Position numbers and translations under genes: made by a program. A stretch of 64,000 bases of DNA from Hymenobacter metallicola (GTDB lineage: Bacteria > Bacteroidota > Bacteroidia > Cytophagales > Hymenobacteraceae). The number at the start of each line of letters is the position of its first letter. Positions within the stretch are counted from its first letter, which is position 1. Under the pieces are notes generated by a model, which was not told where the DNA came from, did no database searches, and saw only the letters and a list, made by a program, of their open reading frames with translations. Shown here one piece after another: positions 1 to 8,304 of the stretch. The stretch covers positions 62,001-126,000 of the forward strand of contig NZ_SRMB01000004.1 of assembly GCF_004745645.1 (NCBI RefSeq). The letters run 5' to 3'.

Positions 1-939
1 GTAGCGCTCCAGCACGCCGTACACCTGTTCCGCCTCTTTGTAGAGCTGGTCCATATCCTGCCCGTCCAGTTCGATAAGCAAATGAGCGCTGATGTCCTCG
101 GGTAGGGTAAGCGGAATTTTCAGGTAGTCGGACGACCAGGCTATGGCTTCGCGCTCCATAAACTCCATGCCCGAGGGAATGACCCCAGCCCGGAACACCG
201 CCGATACAGCCTCGGCGGCCTGCTCTTCCTGCCGGAAAGGCACCAACATCAGAATATTGTGCTGGGGATATGGCAAAAGCCGAAACACTACCTTGGTAAT
301 GATGCCCAACGTACCCTCCGAGCCCACCATGAGTTGGGTAAGATTATAGCCCGTGGAGTTCTTCAGCGTGTTGGCCGCCGTCCAGATGATTTCGCCAGTG
401 GGCAGCACCACTTCCAAATTCAGGACGTAGTCGCGGGTGGTGCCATATTTCACGGCTTTGGGCCCGCCGCTGCTGTGGGCCAGGTTGCCGCCCAGGGTGC
501 AGCTGCCTTTGCTGGCCGGGTCGGGCGGGTAAAACAGCCCAACCTCTTTTACCGCGTTCTGAAACGTCTCATTCACTACCCCCGGCTCCACGGTAGCCTG
601 CAGGTTGCGCTCATCTATCTGAATAATACGATTGAGCCGATCCGTGAGAATAACTACTCCATTGTGAATCGGCAGCGCCCCGCCGCTCAGCCCGGTCCCG
701 GCGCCCCGGGCCGTAACGGGCACATGGTGCTCGTGGCAGAGGCGAACAATTTTGCTAATCTCTTCGGCGTTGCCTGGCCGGAGTACCACGTCCGGAGCAA
801 AATGCAAATCCTCGGTATGGTCACGCCCATAATCGGCGTAGACATCGGCTTCCACGCGCTGGGGAGTAAGCACATAAGCTTCCCCAATAATCTGTTCGAA
901 GGCGGCTACCAGTTCAGGAGTCAGCGGTTGGAAATTCAT
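1..939 (-). CDS. GlcD-type FAD-binding 2-hydroxyacid dehydrogenase (glycolate oxidase subunit or D-lactate dehydrogenase), 3' end cut off by the window
   Basis: The reverse strand reads open for 313 codons from an ATG at 939 to the window edge. It holds the FAD-binding PCMH/FAD_binding_4 domain: an RGAGTGLSGGALP stretch near residues 80-92, PPDPASKGSCTLGGNLAHSS near 135-155, and GSEGTLGII near 205. These are hallmarks of GlcD/D-lactate dehydrogenases, which oxidise 2-hydroxyacids such as glycolate or D-lactate to 2-oxoacids. The C-terminal FAD-oxidase domain is only just beginning at the edge, so substrate cannot be judged. The gene is divergent from the NlpC/P60 gene, with only about 40 bases between the two starts. 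Family assignment is firm; the exact substrate is not. Confidence 0.88.
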   Translation of the reverse strand, partial: MNFQPLTPELVAAFEQIIGEAYVLTPQRVEADVYADYGRDHTEDLHFAPDVVLRPGNAEEISKIVRLCHEHHVPVTARGAGTGLSGGALPIHNGVVILTDRLNRIIQIDERNLQATVEPGVVNETFQNAVKEVGLFYPPDPASKGSCTLGGNLAHSSGGPKAVKYGTTRDYVLNLEVVLPTGEIIWTAANTLKNSTGYNLTQLMVGSEGTLGIITKVVFRLLPYPQHNILMLVPFRQEEQAAEAVSAVFRAGVIPSGMEFMEREAIAWSSDYLKIPLTLPEDISAHLLIELDGQDMDQLYKEAEQVYGVLERY

Positions 940-968
940 ATATAGAAGGCAAGAATGAACGATTCACG

Positions 969-976
969 TATCTTTG
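969..976 (+). promoter_or_regulatory. Bacteroidota -7 element TATCTTTG ahead of the NlpC/P60 gene
   Basis: TATCTTTG fits the Bacteroidota TAnnTTTG -7 consensus exactly. No TTG lies at the usual 19-21 base spacing upstream, so this is a half-site match. If it is used, transcription starts at about 982, which argues against the in-frame ATG at 955. Confidence 0.45.
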
Positions 977-981
977 TCCCG

Positions 982-1653
982 ATGCGGGAACACCTTACGA
1001 AGGTACAGTATTCGCTCCAACAGCTTCGTTGGATGCCACTTGTACTACTTAGTGTCTTAGTGTTGTTGGCTAGTTGCGGGGGCTCCCGCAAGCTCAACCA
1101 GCGTAACGGCCGTTATTACTCGGCGCGTGAAATGGCCCGCATGAAAGCCGAGGAGCGCCGCCGGCGCGGAGCCCGACCAGTGGCGAAAGCCAAATCTAAA
1201 ATTTCTTCCCCGGCTGGCAAGTCCAAGACGGTTGTGAAACGCTCGACTAGCTCAGCCAATATTTCGAAGGACTTAGCGACAGTTATTGAAGCGGCCCGGT
1301 CCTACGAAGGCACTCCCTACAAATACGGCGGCACCACCCGCCTGGGCATGGACTGCTCGGGTCTGTTGTGTGCGGCCTTCGCCGCCATTGAGGTACAGAT
1401 CCCACGTTCCTCCAACGAGCAGGCTCTATGGGGCACGCCAGTGAAACCCCAAGATCTACAGGCGGGCGATTTGGTATTTTTCGGAGGTTCACCTGGCAGC
1501 AACACGATTACTCACGTGGGACTTGTGACGGAAGCCAGCCCGGAGAGCGTACAGTTCATCCACTCCTCCAGCTCTTTAGGTGTAATTGAGAACAGCCTGG
1601 AGAGTGACTATTATCTTAGTCGGTTTATCAAAGCAGTTAGACCAAGATTGTGA
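982..1653 (+). CDS. NlpC/P60 family cell-wall hydrolase, lipoprotein
   Basis: A 223-residue protein with a basic N-terminus, a hydrophobic run and a lipobox ending LLASC (Cys near residue 32), so it is probably lipidated and periplasm-facing. A Lys/Arg/Ser-rich linker (about 40-90) leads to an NlpC/P60 domain. The catalytic Cys is C125 in GMDCSG, the His is H178 in THVG, and a third polar residue is H194 in FIHSS. Such enzymes cleave the D-Glu/diaminopimelate bond of peptidoglycan peptides. In-frame ATGs exist at 955, 982 and 1033. The -7 motif at 969-976 makes 955 unlikely; 982 keeps an arginine-containing n-region ahead of the hydrophobic stretch, while 1033 would give a very short signal. 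The domain call is strong; the start is uncertain. Confidence 0.9.
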   Translation: MREHLTKVQYSLQQLRWMPLVLLSVLVLLASCGGSRKLNQRNGRYYSAREMARMKAEERRRRGARPVAKAKSKISSPAGKSKTVVKRSTSSANISKDLATVIEAARSYEGTPYKYGGTTRLGMDCSGLLCAAFAAIEVQIPRSSNEQALWGTPVKPQDLQAGDLVFFGGSPGSNTITHVGLVTEASPESVQFIHSSSSLGVIENSLESDYYLSRFIKAVRPRL

Positions 1654-1746
1654 ATTTCCCCCTTACCTTTGTGGTGTTGAAGTTGCTGAGTGGCTGGCGG
1701 AGACCAAAGACAATGATTTGGTAACGAACCCGGTAGAAATCGTCCT

Positions 1747-1754
1747 TACTTTTG
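1747..1754 (+). promoter_or_regulatory. Candidate -7 element TACTTTTG ahead of the Oar-like receptor
   Basis: TACTTTTG matches TAnnTTTG and lies 49 bases before the ATG at 1804. A second match, TACCTTTG at 1664-1671, lies further upstream just after the NlpC/P60 stop. Neither has a TTG at the ideal spacing. The very regular codon use of the downstream gene suggests high expression. Confidence 0.4.
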
Positions 1755-1803
1755 CGTCCCCTTACAATTTAAGCTTCCTCTTTTTTCACCTACTTACCCA
1801 TTT

Positions 1804-4800
1804 ATGAAACATTCACGTTTACGCCTCTTACTCTTGTTGGTGTTGACGCTGTTGTCAGCCCCAGGGGCGTGGAGTCAGGTAACTACTTCAGCAATGAACG
1901 GTATTATTACCGACAAGTCTGGAGCTGGTTTGCCTGGTGCAACGGTAATTGCCGTACACACGCCTACGAACACCCAATACGTATCGCCCACCAACTCCGA
2001 AGGCCGCTTCAACATCAACGGCATGCGGGTAGGTGGTCCTTACTCAGTACGTGTAACCTTTATTGGCTACAAAGAGGCCGTCCGTGAAGGCATTTTCCTA
2101 ACCCTGGGCCAGAACCTGCGGTTGGATATTAACCTGAGCGAATCGGAGCAAACCCTGGGCGAAGTTGTCGTAAGCGGCCGCCGGGACCAGGTTATCAACT
2201 CGGACCGCACCGGTGCTGCTACCAACGTACAGCGCGAGCAAATCGAGCGTCTGCCCACGCTGAGCCGTTCGTTTGACGACTTCACCCGTCTGACCCCCCA
2301 GGCCAACCGCGGTGGTTTGAGCATCGGTGGTCGTAGCGGCCAGTCGAACAACGTTACCATCGACGGTGCGCTGTTCAACAACTCGTTTGGTTTGTCGTCT
2401 ACCATTGGTGGCCAGGCTAACTCCCAGCCCATTTCGCTGGACGCTATTGAAGAAATTCAGGTGAACTTGGCTCCTTTCGACGTACGTCAGGGTGCTTTCA
2501 CCGGCGCCGGCATCAACGCCGTAACCCGTTCGGGCACCAACAAATTCTCGGGCTCGGTTTACACGTTCCGTCGTAACGACAACCTGGTAGCTGACCGCGT
2601 ACGTGACCTGAATCAGGCTTATCCTGACTTCAGCCTGTGGCAGATCGGTGCCCGGGTAGGTGGTCCCATCATCAAGGACAAACTGTTCTTCTTCGTAAGT
2701 GCTGAAGCGGAGCGTCGCGACGACCCAGGCAGCATCTTTATTTCCAACCGTCCCGGCGAAACGCCTGCTCCCGGCGCTGGCTCAAGCACCTCGCAGGCTA
2801 GCTACCGCGAACTGACGCAGCTGTCCAACTTCCTGCAGACGCAGTACGGCTACAACGCCGGCCCGTTCGAAAACTACCGTCTGGACACCTACAGCGACAA
2901 GCTGTCGGCTAAACTGGACTGGAACATCAACTCCAAGAACACTTTCAACTTCAAGTATGTGTACTTGAAGTCCTACCGTGACGTACCGCCGAGCACCTCG
3001 GGCGCTCCTTCGAACGGCCGTGGCCCGACGAACACCAACCTGCCCTTCCTGGCTGCTTACTACCGCATCAACAACAACCTGAACTCGTACACGGCCGAAC
3101 TGAACTCGCAGATTTCGTCGCGTATTTCGAACCAGGTGCAGCTGGGCGTAGTACGGATGCGTGACTTCCGGGAAAGCTCGGGCGGTATCTTCCCGCTGGT
3201 TGACATCGAAAACGGTTCGGGCCAGGCTTTCACCGCCTTCGGTTATGAGCCCTTCTCGGCCAACAACATCCTGAACACGGATACCTACCAGTTCTCGGAC
3301 AACCTGTCGATTGCCCTGGGCAAGCACGTTGTAACGGTGGGTACTTACAACGAAGCCTACAAGTTCCGCAACGGTTTTGCTCCTAACTTCTACGGCCGTT
3401 ACCGCTTCTCGTCGCTGTCGAACTTCTACCAGGCCGCTGGTTTCAACTACGACCCCGCTGCTGGTACCCTGACTCCCCGTCCGGGTGGGGCTAACAACGC
3501 TGCCATCAGCGACTACGAACTGCGCTACTCGGCCCTGGCTGACCGCAGCTTCCCCTTCGCCGACATCAAAGCAGTGCAGCTAGGCTTCTTCGCCCAGGAT
3601 GAATTCAGCATCCGTCCGAACCTGAAAGTAACGGTTGGTATTCGTACCGATATTCCGATTGTTAACACCGAAATTGCCCGCAACGAGCAGGCTGCCAACT
3701 TGACGTTCCGTAACGGCGAGAAACTGGAAACCGACCGTGTGCAGAAGACCCGGGCTCTGTGGTCGCCCCGCGTAGGCTTCAACTGGGATGTGAACGACGA
3801 CCAGAAGACGCAGCTGCGTGGTGGTACCGGCGTATTCACCGGCCGTGTTCCGTACGTATACATCTCGAACCAGGCGTCTAACAACGGCGTGCAGTTCGGT
3901 ACCTACCGCAGCACCACCGTGCCCGGTAACAACACCGATACGAACCCCAACAACAACACTCGTCCGGTTGTATTCTCGAACGACGTAAACGCCAACCTGC
4001 CGGCTGATGCTACGGCCGCTGCTAGCTACAACCTGGCTCTGACCGATCCGAACTTCCGCTTCCCCCAAGTATGGCGTACCAACCTGGCCATCGACCAGCG
4101 CCTGCCCGGCGATGTGCTGTTGACCCTGGAAGGTATTTATACCCGCGACCTGAACGCTGTGTACCACATCAATGCTAACCTGCCGAATTCGCAGGTACGT
4201 GCTGCCGGTGCCGACAACCGCGTACTGTTCCGCAACCCGACTGCTCTCAACACCCGTGTTGACCGCATCAACTCGAACATCACCGACGCTATTGTGATGA
4301 AGAATACCAACAAAGGGTATTCGTACACGTTGACGGCTCAGCTGCAGAAGACCTTCTCGAATGGTTTCTCGGCCTCGTTGGCTTACAACTACGCCGATGC
4401 TAAGTCAGTGAACGACGGTGGCTCTGTTGCTCAGTCGATCTGGCGTGACCGGGTAGTTCCTGGCGACCCGAACGAAGACATCATCAGCTACTCGAACTTC
4501 CTGCAGCAGCACCGTATCGTGGGCTCGCTCACCTACCGCAAGGAGTACATCAACCACTTGGCCACGGCTGTTTCGCTCTTCATGGATGCCGGTCCTCAGG
4601 GCCGCTTCTCTTACACCTACAACGGTGACCTGAACGGTGACAACAACCTGAACAACGACCTGATCTACATCCCCCGCGACCAGAGCGAAATCGTACTGCG
4701 CGACATCACGCTGACGGCTGCTCAGGGTGGCGGTGTTTACTCCGCTGCTCAGCAGTGGGCTGACTTGGATGCCTACATCAAGCAGGACGACTACCTGAAG

Positions 4801-5190
4801 AACCGCCGGGGCGAGTACGCTGAGCGTAACGGCGCCGTAGCTCCTTGGGTAAACTTCATTGATGCCCGTCTGCTCCAGGACGTGTTCACCAACATCGGTA
4901 ACTCGAAGAACTCCCTGCAGTTCAGCATGGACATCTTCAACCTGGGTAACCTGATCAACAAGAACTGGGGTGTAAGCCAGAGCTCCAACCGCTCGGGTCT
5001 GCTGTCCTTCTCGGACTTCGATCAGACTACTGGCAAGCCCCGCTTCACCTACCCCTACCTGTCGAACCCAGTTCGCAACAGCGACAACTCGGTAACGGCC
5101 GGCACCGCGCTGACGGAAACCTTCCGGTACAACACGGGTGAAGGTTCACGCTGGCGCATCCAGTTGGGCCTGCGTTACATCTTCAACTAA
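1804..5190 (+). CDS. Oar-like TonB-dependent receptor with an N-terminal carboxypeptidase-regulatory domain
   Basis: An 1128-residue outer-membrane protein. A signal peptide ends around GAWSQ. It is followed by a CarboxypepD_reg-type beta-sandwich (about 30-113, with the GLPGATV and FIGYKE signatures). A plug domain covers about 135-240 (LPTLSRSFDDFTRLTPQAN, IGGRSGQSNNVTIDGALFNN), then comes a long beta-barrel ending in the aromatic-containing strand WRIQLGLRYIFN. Length and plug sequence resemble Oar-type receptors rather than SusC: no SusD partner lies next to it. Codon use is strikingly uniform (for example CTG, CGT, AAC, GGT), more biased than its neighbours, which suggests heavy expression. 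It is monocistronic, closed by a strong terminator. The ligand is unknown. Confidence 0.92.
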   Translation: MKHSRLRLLLLLVLTLLSAPGAWSQVTTSAMNGIITDKSGAGLPGATVIAVHTPTNTQYVSPTNSEGRFNINGMRVGGPYSVRVTFIGYKEAVREGIFLTLGQNLRLDINLSESEQTLGEVVVSGRRDQVINSDRTGAATNVQREQIERLPTLSRSFDDFTRLTPQANRGGLSIGGRSGQSNNVTIDGALFNNSFGLSSTIGGQANSQPISLDAIEEIQVNLAPFDVRQGAFTGAGINAVTRSGTNKFSGSVYTFRRNDNLVADRVRDLNQAYPDFSLWQIGARVGGPIIKDKLFFFVSAEAERRDDPGSIFISNRPGETPAPGAGSSTSQASYRELTQLSNFLQTQYGYNAGPFENYRLDTYSDKLSAKLDWNINSKNTFNFKYVYLKSYRDVPPSTSGAPSNGRGPTNTNLPFLAAYYRINNNLNSYTAELNSQISSRISNQVQLGVVRMRDFRESSGGIFPLVDIENGSGQAFTAFGYEPFSANNILNTDTYQFSDNLSIALGKHVVTVGTYNEAYKFRNGFAPNFYGRYRFSSLSNFYQAAGFNYDPAAGTLTPRPGGANNAAISDYELRYSALADRSFPFADIKAVQLGFFAQDEFSIRPNLKVTVGIRTDIPIVNTEIARNEQAANLTFRNGEKLETDRVQKTRALWSPRVGFNWDVNDDQKTQLRGGTGVFTGRVPYVYISNQASNNGVQFGTYRSTTVPGNNTDTNPNNNTRPVVFSNDVNANLPADATAAASYNLALTDPNFRFPQVWRTNLAIDQRLPGDVLLTLEGIYTRDLNAVYHINANLPNSQVRAAGADNRVLFRNPTALNTRVDRINSNITDAIVMKNTNKGYSYTLTAQLQKTFSNGFSASLAYNYADAKSVNDGGSVAQSIWRDRVVPGDPNEDIISYSNFLQQHRIVGSLTYRKEYINHLATAVSLFMDAGPQGRFSYTYNGDLNGDNNLNNDLIYIPRDQSEIVLRDITLTAAQGGGVYSAAQQWADLDAYIKQDDYLKNRRGEYAERNGAVAPWVNFIDARLLQDVFTNIGNSKNSLQFSMDIFNLGNLINKNWGVSQSSNRSGLLSFSDFDQTTGKPRFTYPYLSNPVRNSDNSVTAGTALTETFRYNTGEGSRWRIQLGLRYIFN

Positions 5191-5218
5191 TCTACTCCTA
5201 GAGTAGAGCAGTCCCGAA

Positions 5219-5250
5219 AGCGGGTGGAACCATGTTCCACCCGCTTTTTT
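5219..5250 (+). terminator. Rho-independent terminator of the Oar-like receptor
   Basis: A perfect 11-bp stem GCGGGTGGAAC/GTTCCACCCGC with a CAT loop is followed by a run of T. It lies 29 bases after the stop codon at 5190. Confidence 0.9.
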
Positions 5251-5305
5251 TATGGCTAGTTATCAAGCTGATGCGTTTTTGAAGCGTTTTTTTATTCACC
5301 AGGGC

Positions 5306-5335
5306 TTGCACATTCTAAAACGCGCCTTACCTTTG
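5306..5335 (+). promoter_or_regulatory. Promoter of tRNA-Ala (TTG-N19-TACCTTTG)
   Basis: TTG at 5306-5308 is separated by exactly 19 bases from TACCTTTG at 5328-5335. This is the complete Bacteroidota housekeeping consensus. The predicted start, near 5340, is about 36 bases ahead of the tRNA. Confidence 0.75.
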
Positions 5336-5376
5336 CATCATCATTCCACGGTAGATGACTGCGGAATACGACAAAC

Positions 5377-5450
<74 letters not shown>

Positions 5451-5453
5451 CTT

Positions 5454-5482
5454 AAAGCCCAACCATGAGGTTGGGCTTTTTT
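5454..5482 (+). terminator. Terminator of tRNA-Ala
   Basis: An 11-bp stem AAAGCCCAACC/GGTTGGGCTTT with an ATGA loop is followed by T residues. It starts four bases after the mature tRNA end. Confidence 0.85.
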
Positions 5483-5516
5483 ATTGTAATTGGTTTCATT
5501 CCGACCAAGCGAGACA

Positions 5517-5550
5517 TAAAAAAGGCCACCCCCACGGGTGGCCTTTTTTT
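5517..5550 (-). terminator. Terminator downstream of cysK (symmetrical hairpin)
   Basis: AAAAAGGCCACCC pairs with GGGTGGCCTTTTT around a short loop. A and T runs on the two sides let it work in both directions. It lies just past the cysK stop on the reverse strand. Confidence 0.8.
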
Positions 5551-5567
5551 CTGTACAGGAAGCTACA

Positions 5568-6488
5568 CTAAACGAACAATCCATCGACCGAGAGGTACCG
5601 CTCGCCCGTGTCGTAGCAGAAGGTAAGAACTCGGCTACCCTGAGGCATATCGGGCAGCTTCTTAGCCACGGCAGCCAAGGAGGCCCCCGACGATACGCCA
5701 ATGAACATCCCCTCTTCCCGTGCCGCCCGACGGGCCATGTCGAAGGCTTCCTGCTGGCTCACCTGAATGGTACCGTCCAGAATCTCGGTGTGTAAGTTGG
5801 CCGGAATAAAGCCGGCCCCGATTCCCTGAATTGGGTGCGGCCCGGGGGCTCCGCCGCTGATAACGGGAGAAAGCTCGGGCTCTACGGCAAATGTCTGCAT
5901 CTGCGGATACAGAGGCTTCAGCACTTCTGTTACGGCCGTGATGTGGCCCCCGGTACCTACGCCGGTAATGTGAAAGTCGAAGCCTTCGGGAGCATCGCGC
6001 AGGATTTCCTGGGCCGTGGTTTCGGCGTGTACCTTGATGTTGGCCGGGTTCTCGAATTGCATGGGCATCCAGGCTCCAGGCGTGTCGCGGACTAGTTCGT
6101 GGGCTTTTTCAATGGCGCCCTTCATGCCTTTTTCCCGGGGCGTGAGTTCTAAGTTGGCTCCGTAAGCGGCCATCAGACGCCGCCGCTCAATCGACATCGA
6201 CTCGGGCATTACCAACGTCAGCTTGTAGCCTTTTACGGCCGCTACCATGGCTAGCCCCACGCCGGTGTTGCCCGAGGTTGGCTCCACAATCAGGCTGTCG
6301 GGGGTTAGCAGGCCATCCTGCTCGGCCTGTTCAATCATCGAAAGGGCAATCCGGTCTTTGATGCTGCCGCCGGGGTTGGCCCGCTCCAGCTTCACCCACA
6401 CCTCAACGTCGGGGCGGTGGGCGAAAAGACGGTTCAGGCGGAGCAGAGGAGTGTTGCCGATGGTGTCAAGAATGGTGTTGGCTTTCAT
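5568..6488 (-). CDS. cysK: Cysteine synthase A (O-acetylserine sulfhydrylase)
   Basis: A 306-residue fold-type II PLP enzyme that replaces the acetyl group of O-acetylserine with sulfide to make cysteine. The PLP lysine is K44 in NPGGSIKDR. The substrate-binding loop is TSGNTG (71-76), and the phosphate-binding stretch GVGTGGHITAV lies near residue 173. It starts MKANTILDTIGNTPLLRLNR, typical of the family, and the length fits CysK/CysM. It follows cysE by 100 bases on the same strand, so O-acetylserine supply and use are adjacent and probably co-transcribed. CysK and CysM are hard to separate by eye; the coupling with cysE favours CysK. Confidence 0.93.
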   Translation of the reverse strand: MKANTILDTIGNTPLLRLNRLFAHRPDVEVWVKLERANPGGSIKDRIALSMIEQAEQDGLLTPDSLIVEPTSGNTGVGLAMVAAVKGYKLTLVMPESMSIERRRLMAAYGANLELTPREKGMKGAIEKAHELVRDTPGAWMPMQFENPANIKVHAETTAQEILRDAPEGFDFHITGVGTGGHITAVTEVLKPLYPQMQTFAVEPELSPVISGGAPGPHPIQGIGAGFIPANLHTEILDGTIQVSQQEAFDMARRAAREEGMFIGVSSGASLAAVAKKLPDMPQGSRVLTFCYDTGERYLSVDGLFV

Positions 6489-6588
6489 TGGTTCAGCGGT
6501 AAGTGAGGGTATTGAGTTGAGGAAACCGTAGGGCGAGCGGAAAATACAACAGGCTGAAAAAGCCTTCCTTCCGGCGCGCCTTTACTTT

Positions 6589-7416
6589 TTAGATGGAAAA
6601 GGAAATATCGGCCGTGGGATCTTCGGAGCGGGTGACCTGGATCTGCGCCCGATGATAAACCCGGGAATGGGAAGGTACACTTTCTGTGAGCCAGACATTA
6701 CCGCCAATCATGCTGTGGCTGCCCACGACGGTGCTGCCGCCCAGAATAGTAGCGCCGGCATACACCACCACATGGTCTTCGATGGTAGGATGGCGCTTGA
6801 TGTTGGCCATATGCTTGGCTACACTCAAGGCTCCGAGCGTAACGCCCTGAAAGATCTTAACGTGGGCTCCGATAATGGCCGTTTCACCAATCACGATACC
6901 CGTACCGTGGTCGATGCAGAAGGAAGGGCCGATGCGGGCCCCGGGATGGATGTCGATACCGGTGCGGGTGTGGGCGTATTCGCTCAGCAACCGCGGTACC
7001 CGGGGAACCTGCAACTGGTAGAGGGCGTGGGCGAAGCGGTGCAAGGCAATGGCATAAAAGCCGGGGTAGGTGCTGATTACCTCAGCACTACCCTGCGCGG
7101 CGGGGTCGGCGGCCACAATAGCGGCGGCGTCACGCAGAAGCAATTCGCGGAGCTGGGGCAGGCCCTGCATGCAGGTAGCGGCAATCTGCTCGGCTTCCTT
7201 AGGAGCCAGCACGGCCCGCAGCAACTCGGCTAGCTCGGTTTGCCAATGATAAAGCACGGCTTCTACGGCGTCGGTACCATTGAGCGGACGGGCGGTGCGC
7301 TCGGGAAACAACACCTGCAGTAGTTGGTCGGCAAGAAGGCAAAAGGCCGGACCGGGCAAAGGGGCCGTGGCCTGCTGGTGGGCGAGGGCCAGGGACTGAA
7401 TGAAAGCGGCGTGCAT
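6589..7416 (-). CDS. cysE: Serine O-acetyltransferase
   Basis: A 275-residue protein. The helical N-terminal domain (about 1-130) leads into left-handed beta-helix hexapeptide repeats, with the CysE signatures GIDIHPGARIG, FCIDHGTGIVIGET and IKRHPTIEDHVVVYAGATILGG. It acetylates serine with acetyl-CoA for the downstream cysK product. The frame stays open to an ATG at 7581, but a TTG-N19-TATCTTGC promoter sits inside that extension (7467-7496). That places the transcript start near 7460, so the ATG at 7416 (MHAAFIQSLALAH) is preferred. The extra N-terminal 55 residues would also be atypical. The function is firm and the start well supported. Confidence 0.9.
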   Translation of the reverse strand: MHAAFIQSLALAHQQATAPLPGPAFCLLADQLLQVLFPERTARPLNGTDAVEAVLYHWQTELAELLRAVLAPKEAEQIAATCMQGLPQLRELLLRDAAAIVAADPAAQGSAEVISTYPGFYAIALHRFAHALYQLQVPRVPRLLSEYAHTRTGIDIHPGARIGPSFCIDHGTGIVIGETAIIGAHVKIFQGVTLGALSVAKHMANIKRHPTIEDHVVVYAGATILGGSTVVGSHSMIGGNVWLTESVPSHSRVYHRAQIQVTRSEDPTADISFSI

Positions 7417-7466
7417 GAGACGGTACAAAAATTCGGGCCGCCCGAAACAGCGGGCAGCTTGCGCTG

Positions 7467-7496
7467 GCAAGATAACCGGCAGCACGTATGCTGCAA
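7467..7496 (-). promoter_or_regulatory. Promoter of cysE-cysK (TTG-N19-TATCTTGC)
   Basis: On the reverse strand a TTG (7496-7494) is followed after exactly 19 bases by TATCTTGC (7474-7467), one base off TAnnTTTG. It leaves a leader of about 45 bases before the ATG at 7416 and decides the cysE start. Confidence 0.6.
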
Positions 7497-7601
7497 CCAA
7501 TAGTGTCCCGGAAGGTTTGACACACAACCGCTGTCCGGTGCCATGCGTTAGGTTGGGTAGTTTGTCTTTATTCCCAACCATTCACCCTACCTCCCCCTAT
7601 C

Positions 7602-7949
7602 ATGGCTGATACCACCATCACTAAAATTGATTCGCGCCACTCACCCAAAGGCCACGACGGCGAAAAATACCTGGCCTCGGGCGTACATGTGTCGATGCGC
7701 TTATGGGAAAATGAACAGCCCGGCGAGGCCAAAGCGGCCGTGACGCGGCCTTACGAGACGGTGGGCTACGTTATCAGCGGCCGGGCCGAGCTACACCTCG
7801 AGGGGCAAATGGTCGTCCTGGAACCCGGTAATTCGTGGGTAGTGCCCAAAGGCTCTTCGCATACCTACAAGATTCTGGAAGCTTTCACAGCAGTGGAGGC
7901 AACTACGCCGCCCGCCCAGGTGCACGGGCGGGAGGATGAACAAGCCTAG
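7602..7949 (+). CDS. Small single-domain cupin protein
   Basis: A 115-residue cytosolic protein with one cupin barrel. The first motif is incomplete (around TVGYVISGRAELHLEG, residues 53-68) and the second is PGNSWVVPKGSSHTYKI (75-91). The usual metal-binding HxH of motif 1 is not evident, while one His (H87) remains in motif 2, so metal binding is doubtful. It is divergent from cysE with 185 bases between the two starts, and is closed by its own terminator. The substrate is unknown. Confidence 0.8.
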   Translation: MADTTITKIDSRHSPKGHDGEKYLASGVHVSMRLWENEQPGEAKAAVTRPYETVGYVISGRAELHLEGQMVVLEPGNSWVVPKGSSHTYKILEAFTAVEATTPPAQVHGREDEQA

Positions 7950-7968
7950 CGCTTATTCCCACTTTTGG

Positions 7969-7999
7969 AACGCCGGACTCCTTGCAGTCCGGCGTTTTT
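7969..7999 (+). terminator. Terminator of the cupin gene
   Basis: The stem AACGCCGGACT/AGTCCGGCGTT has a six-base loop and a run of five T. It begins 19 bases after the stop. Confidence 0.85.
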
Positions 8000-8304
8000 G
8001 TTGATAGCTAGTTGTACTAATCTGATTCGGATTAAGAAAAAAACCTTAGCAAAAAACCAACTTCTGTATCGTTCAGCTATTTACTCCACCCAATATCCCA
8101 GATAATAATTCTATTTATATACATCTATCAAACAATAACTTATCTTTATCTTAGATACTACTACCCCACTACGTTCCTGATACGTTCTGGGCCTATGACA
8201 TTAACAAAAAAAATTAGGTACACAAGTCATAAAAAACTGAATTATTCCTAACCTGGACCACGTAAATGCCGTTCAGGGGCCAACTGAACTTTCCCATTCT
8301 GGCA
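8000..8304 (+). other. AT-rich non-coding region ahead of the beta-helix gene
   Basis: About 300 bases with no convincing gene, much more AT-rich than the surroundings and containing several A or T runs. It includes TATCTTTA near 8143, close to the -7 consensus, so it probably carries the promoter of the T9SS beta-helix gene. No tRNA, riboswitch or repeat was recognised. Confidence 0.5.

Noticed and set aside
259..945. Long forward open frame
   Set aside because: It is antisense to the GlcD-like gene, whose reverse-strand product has clear FAD-domain motifs; the forward product has none.
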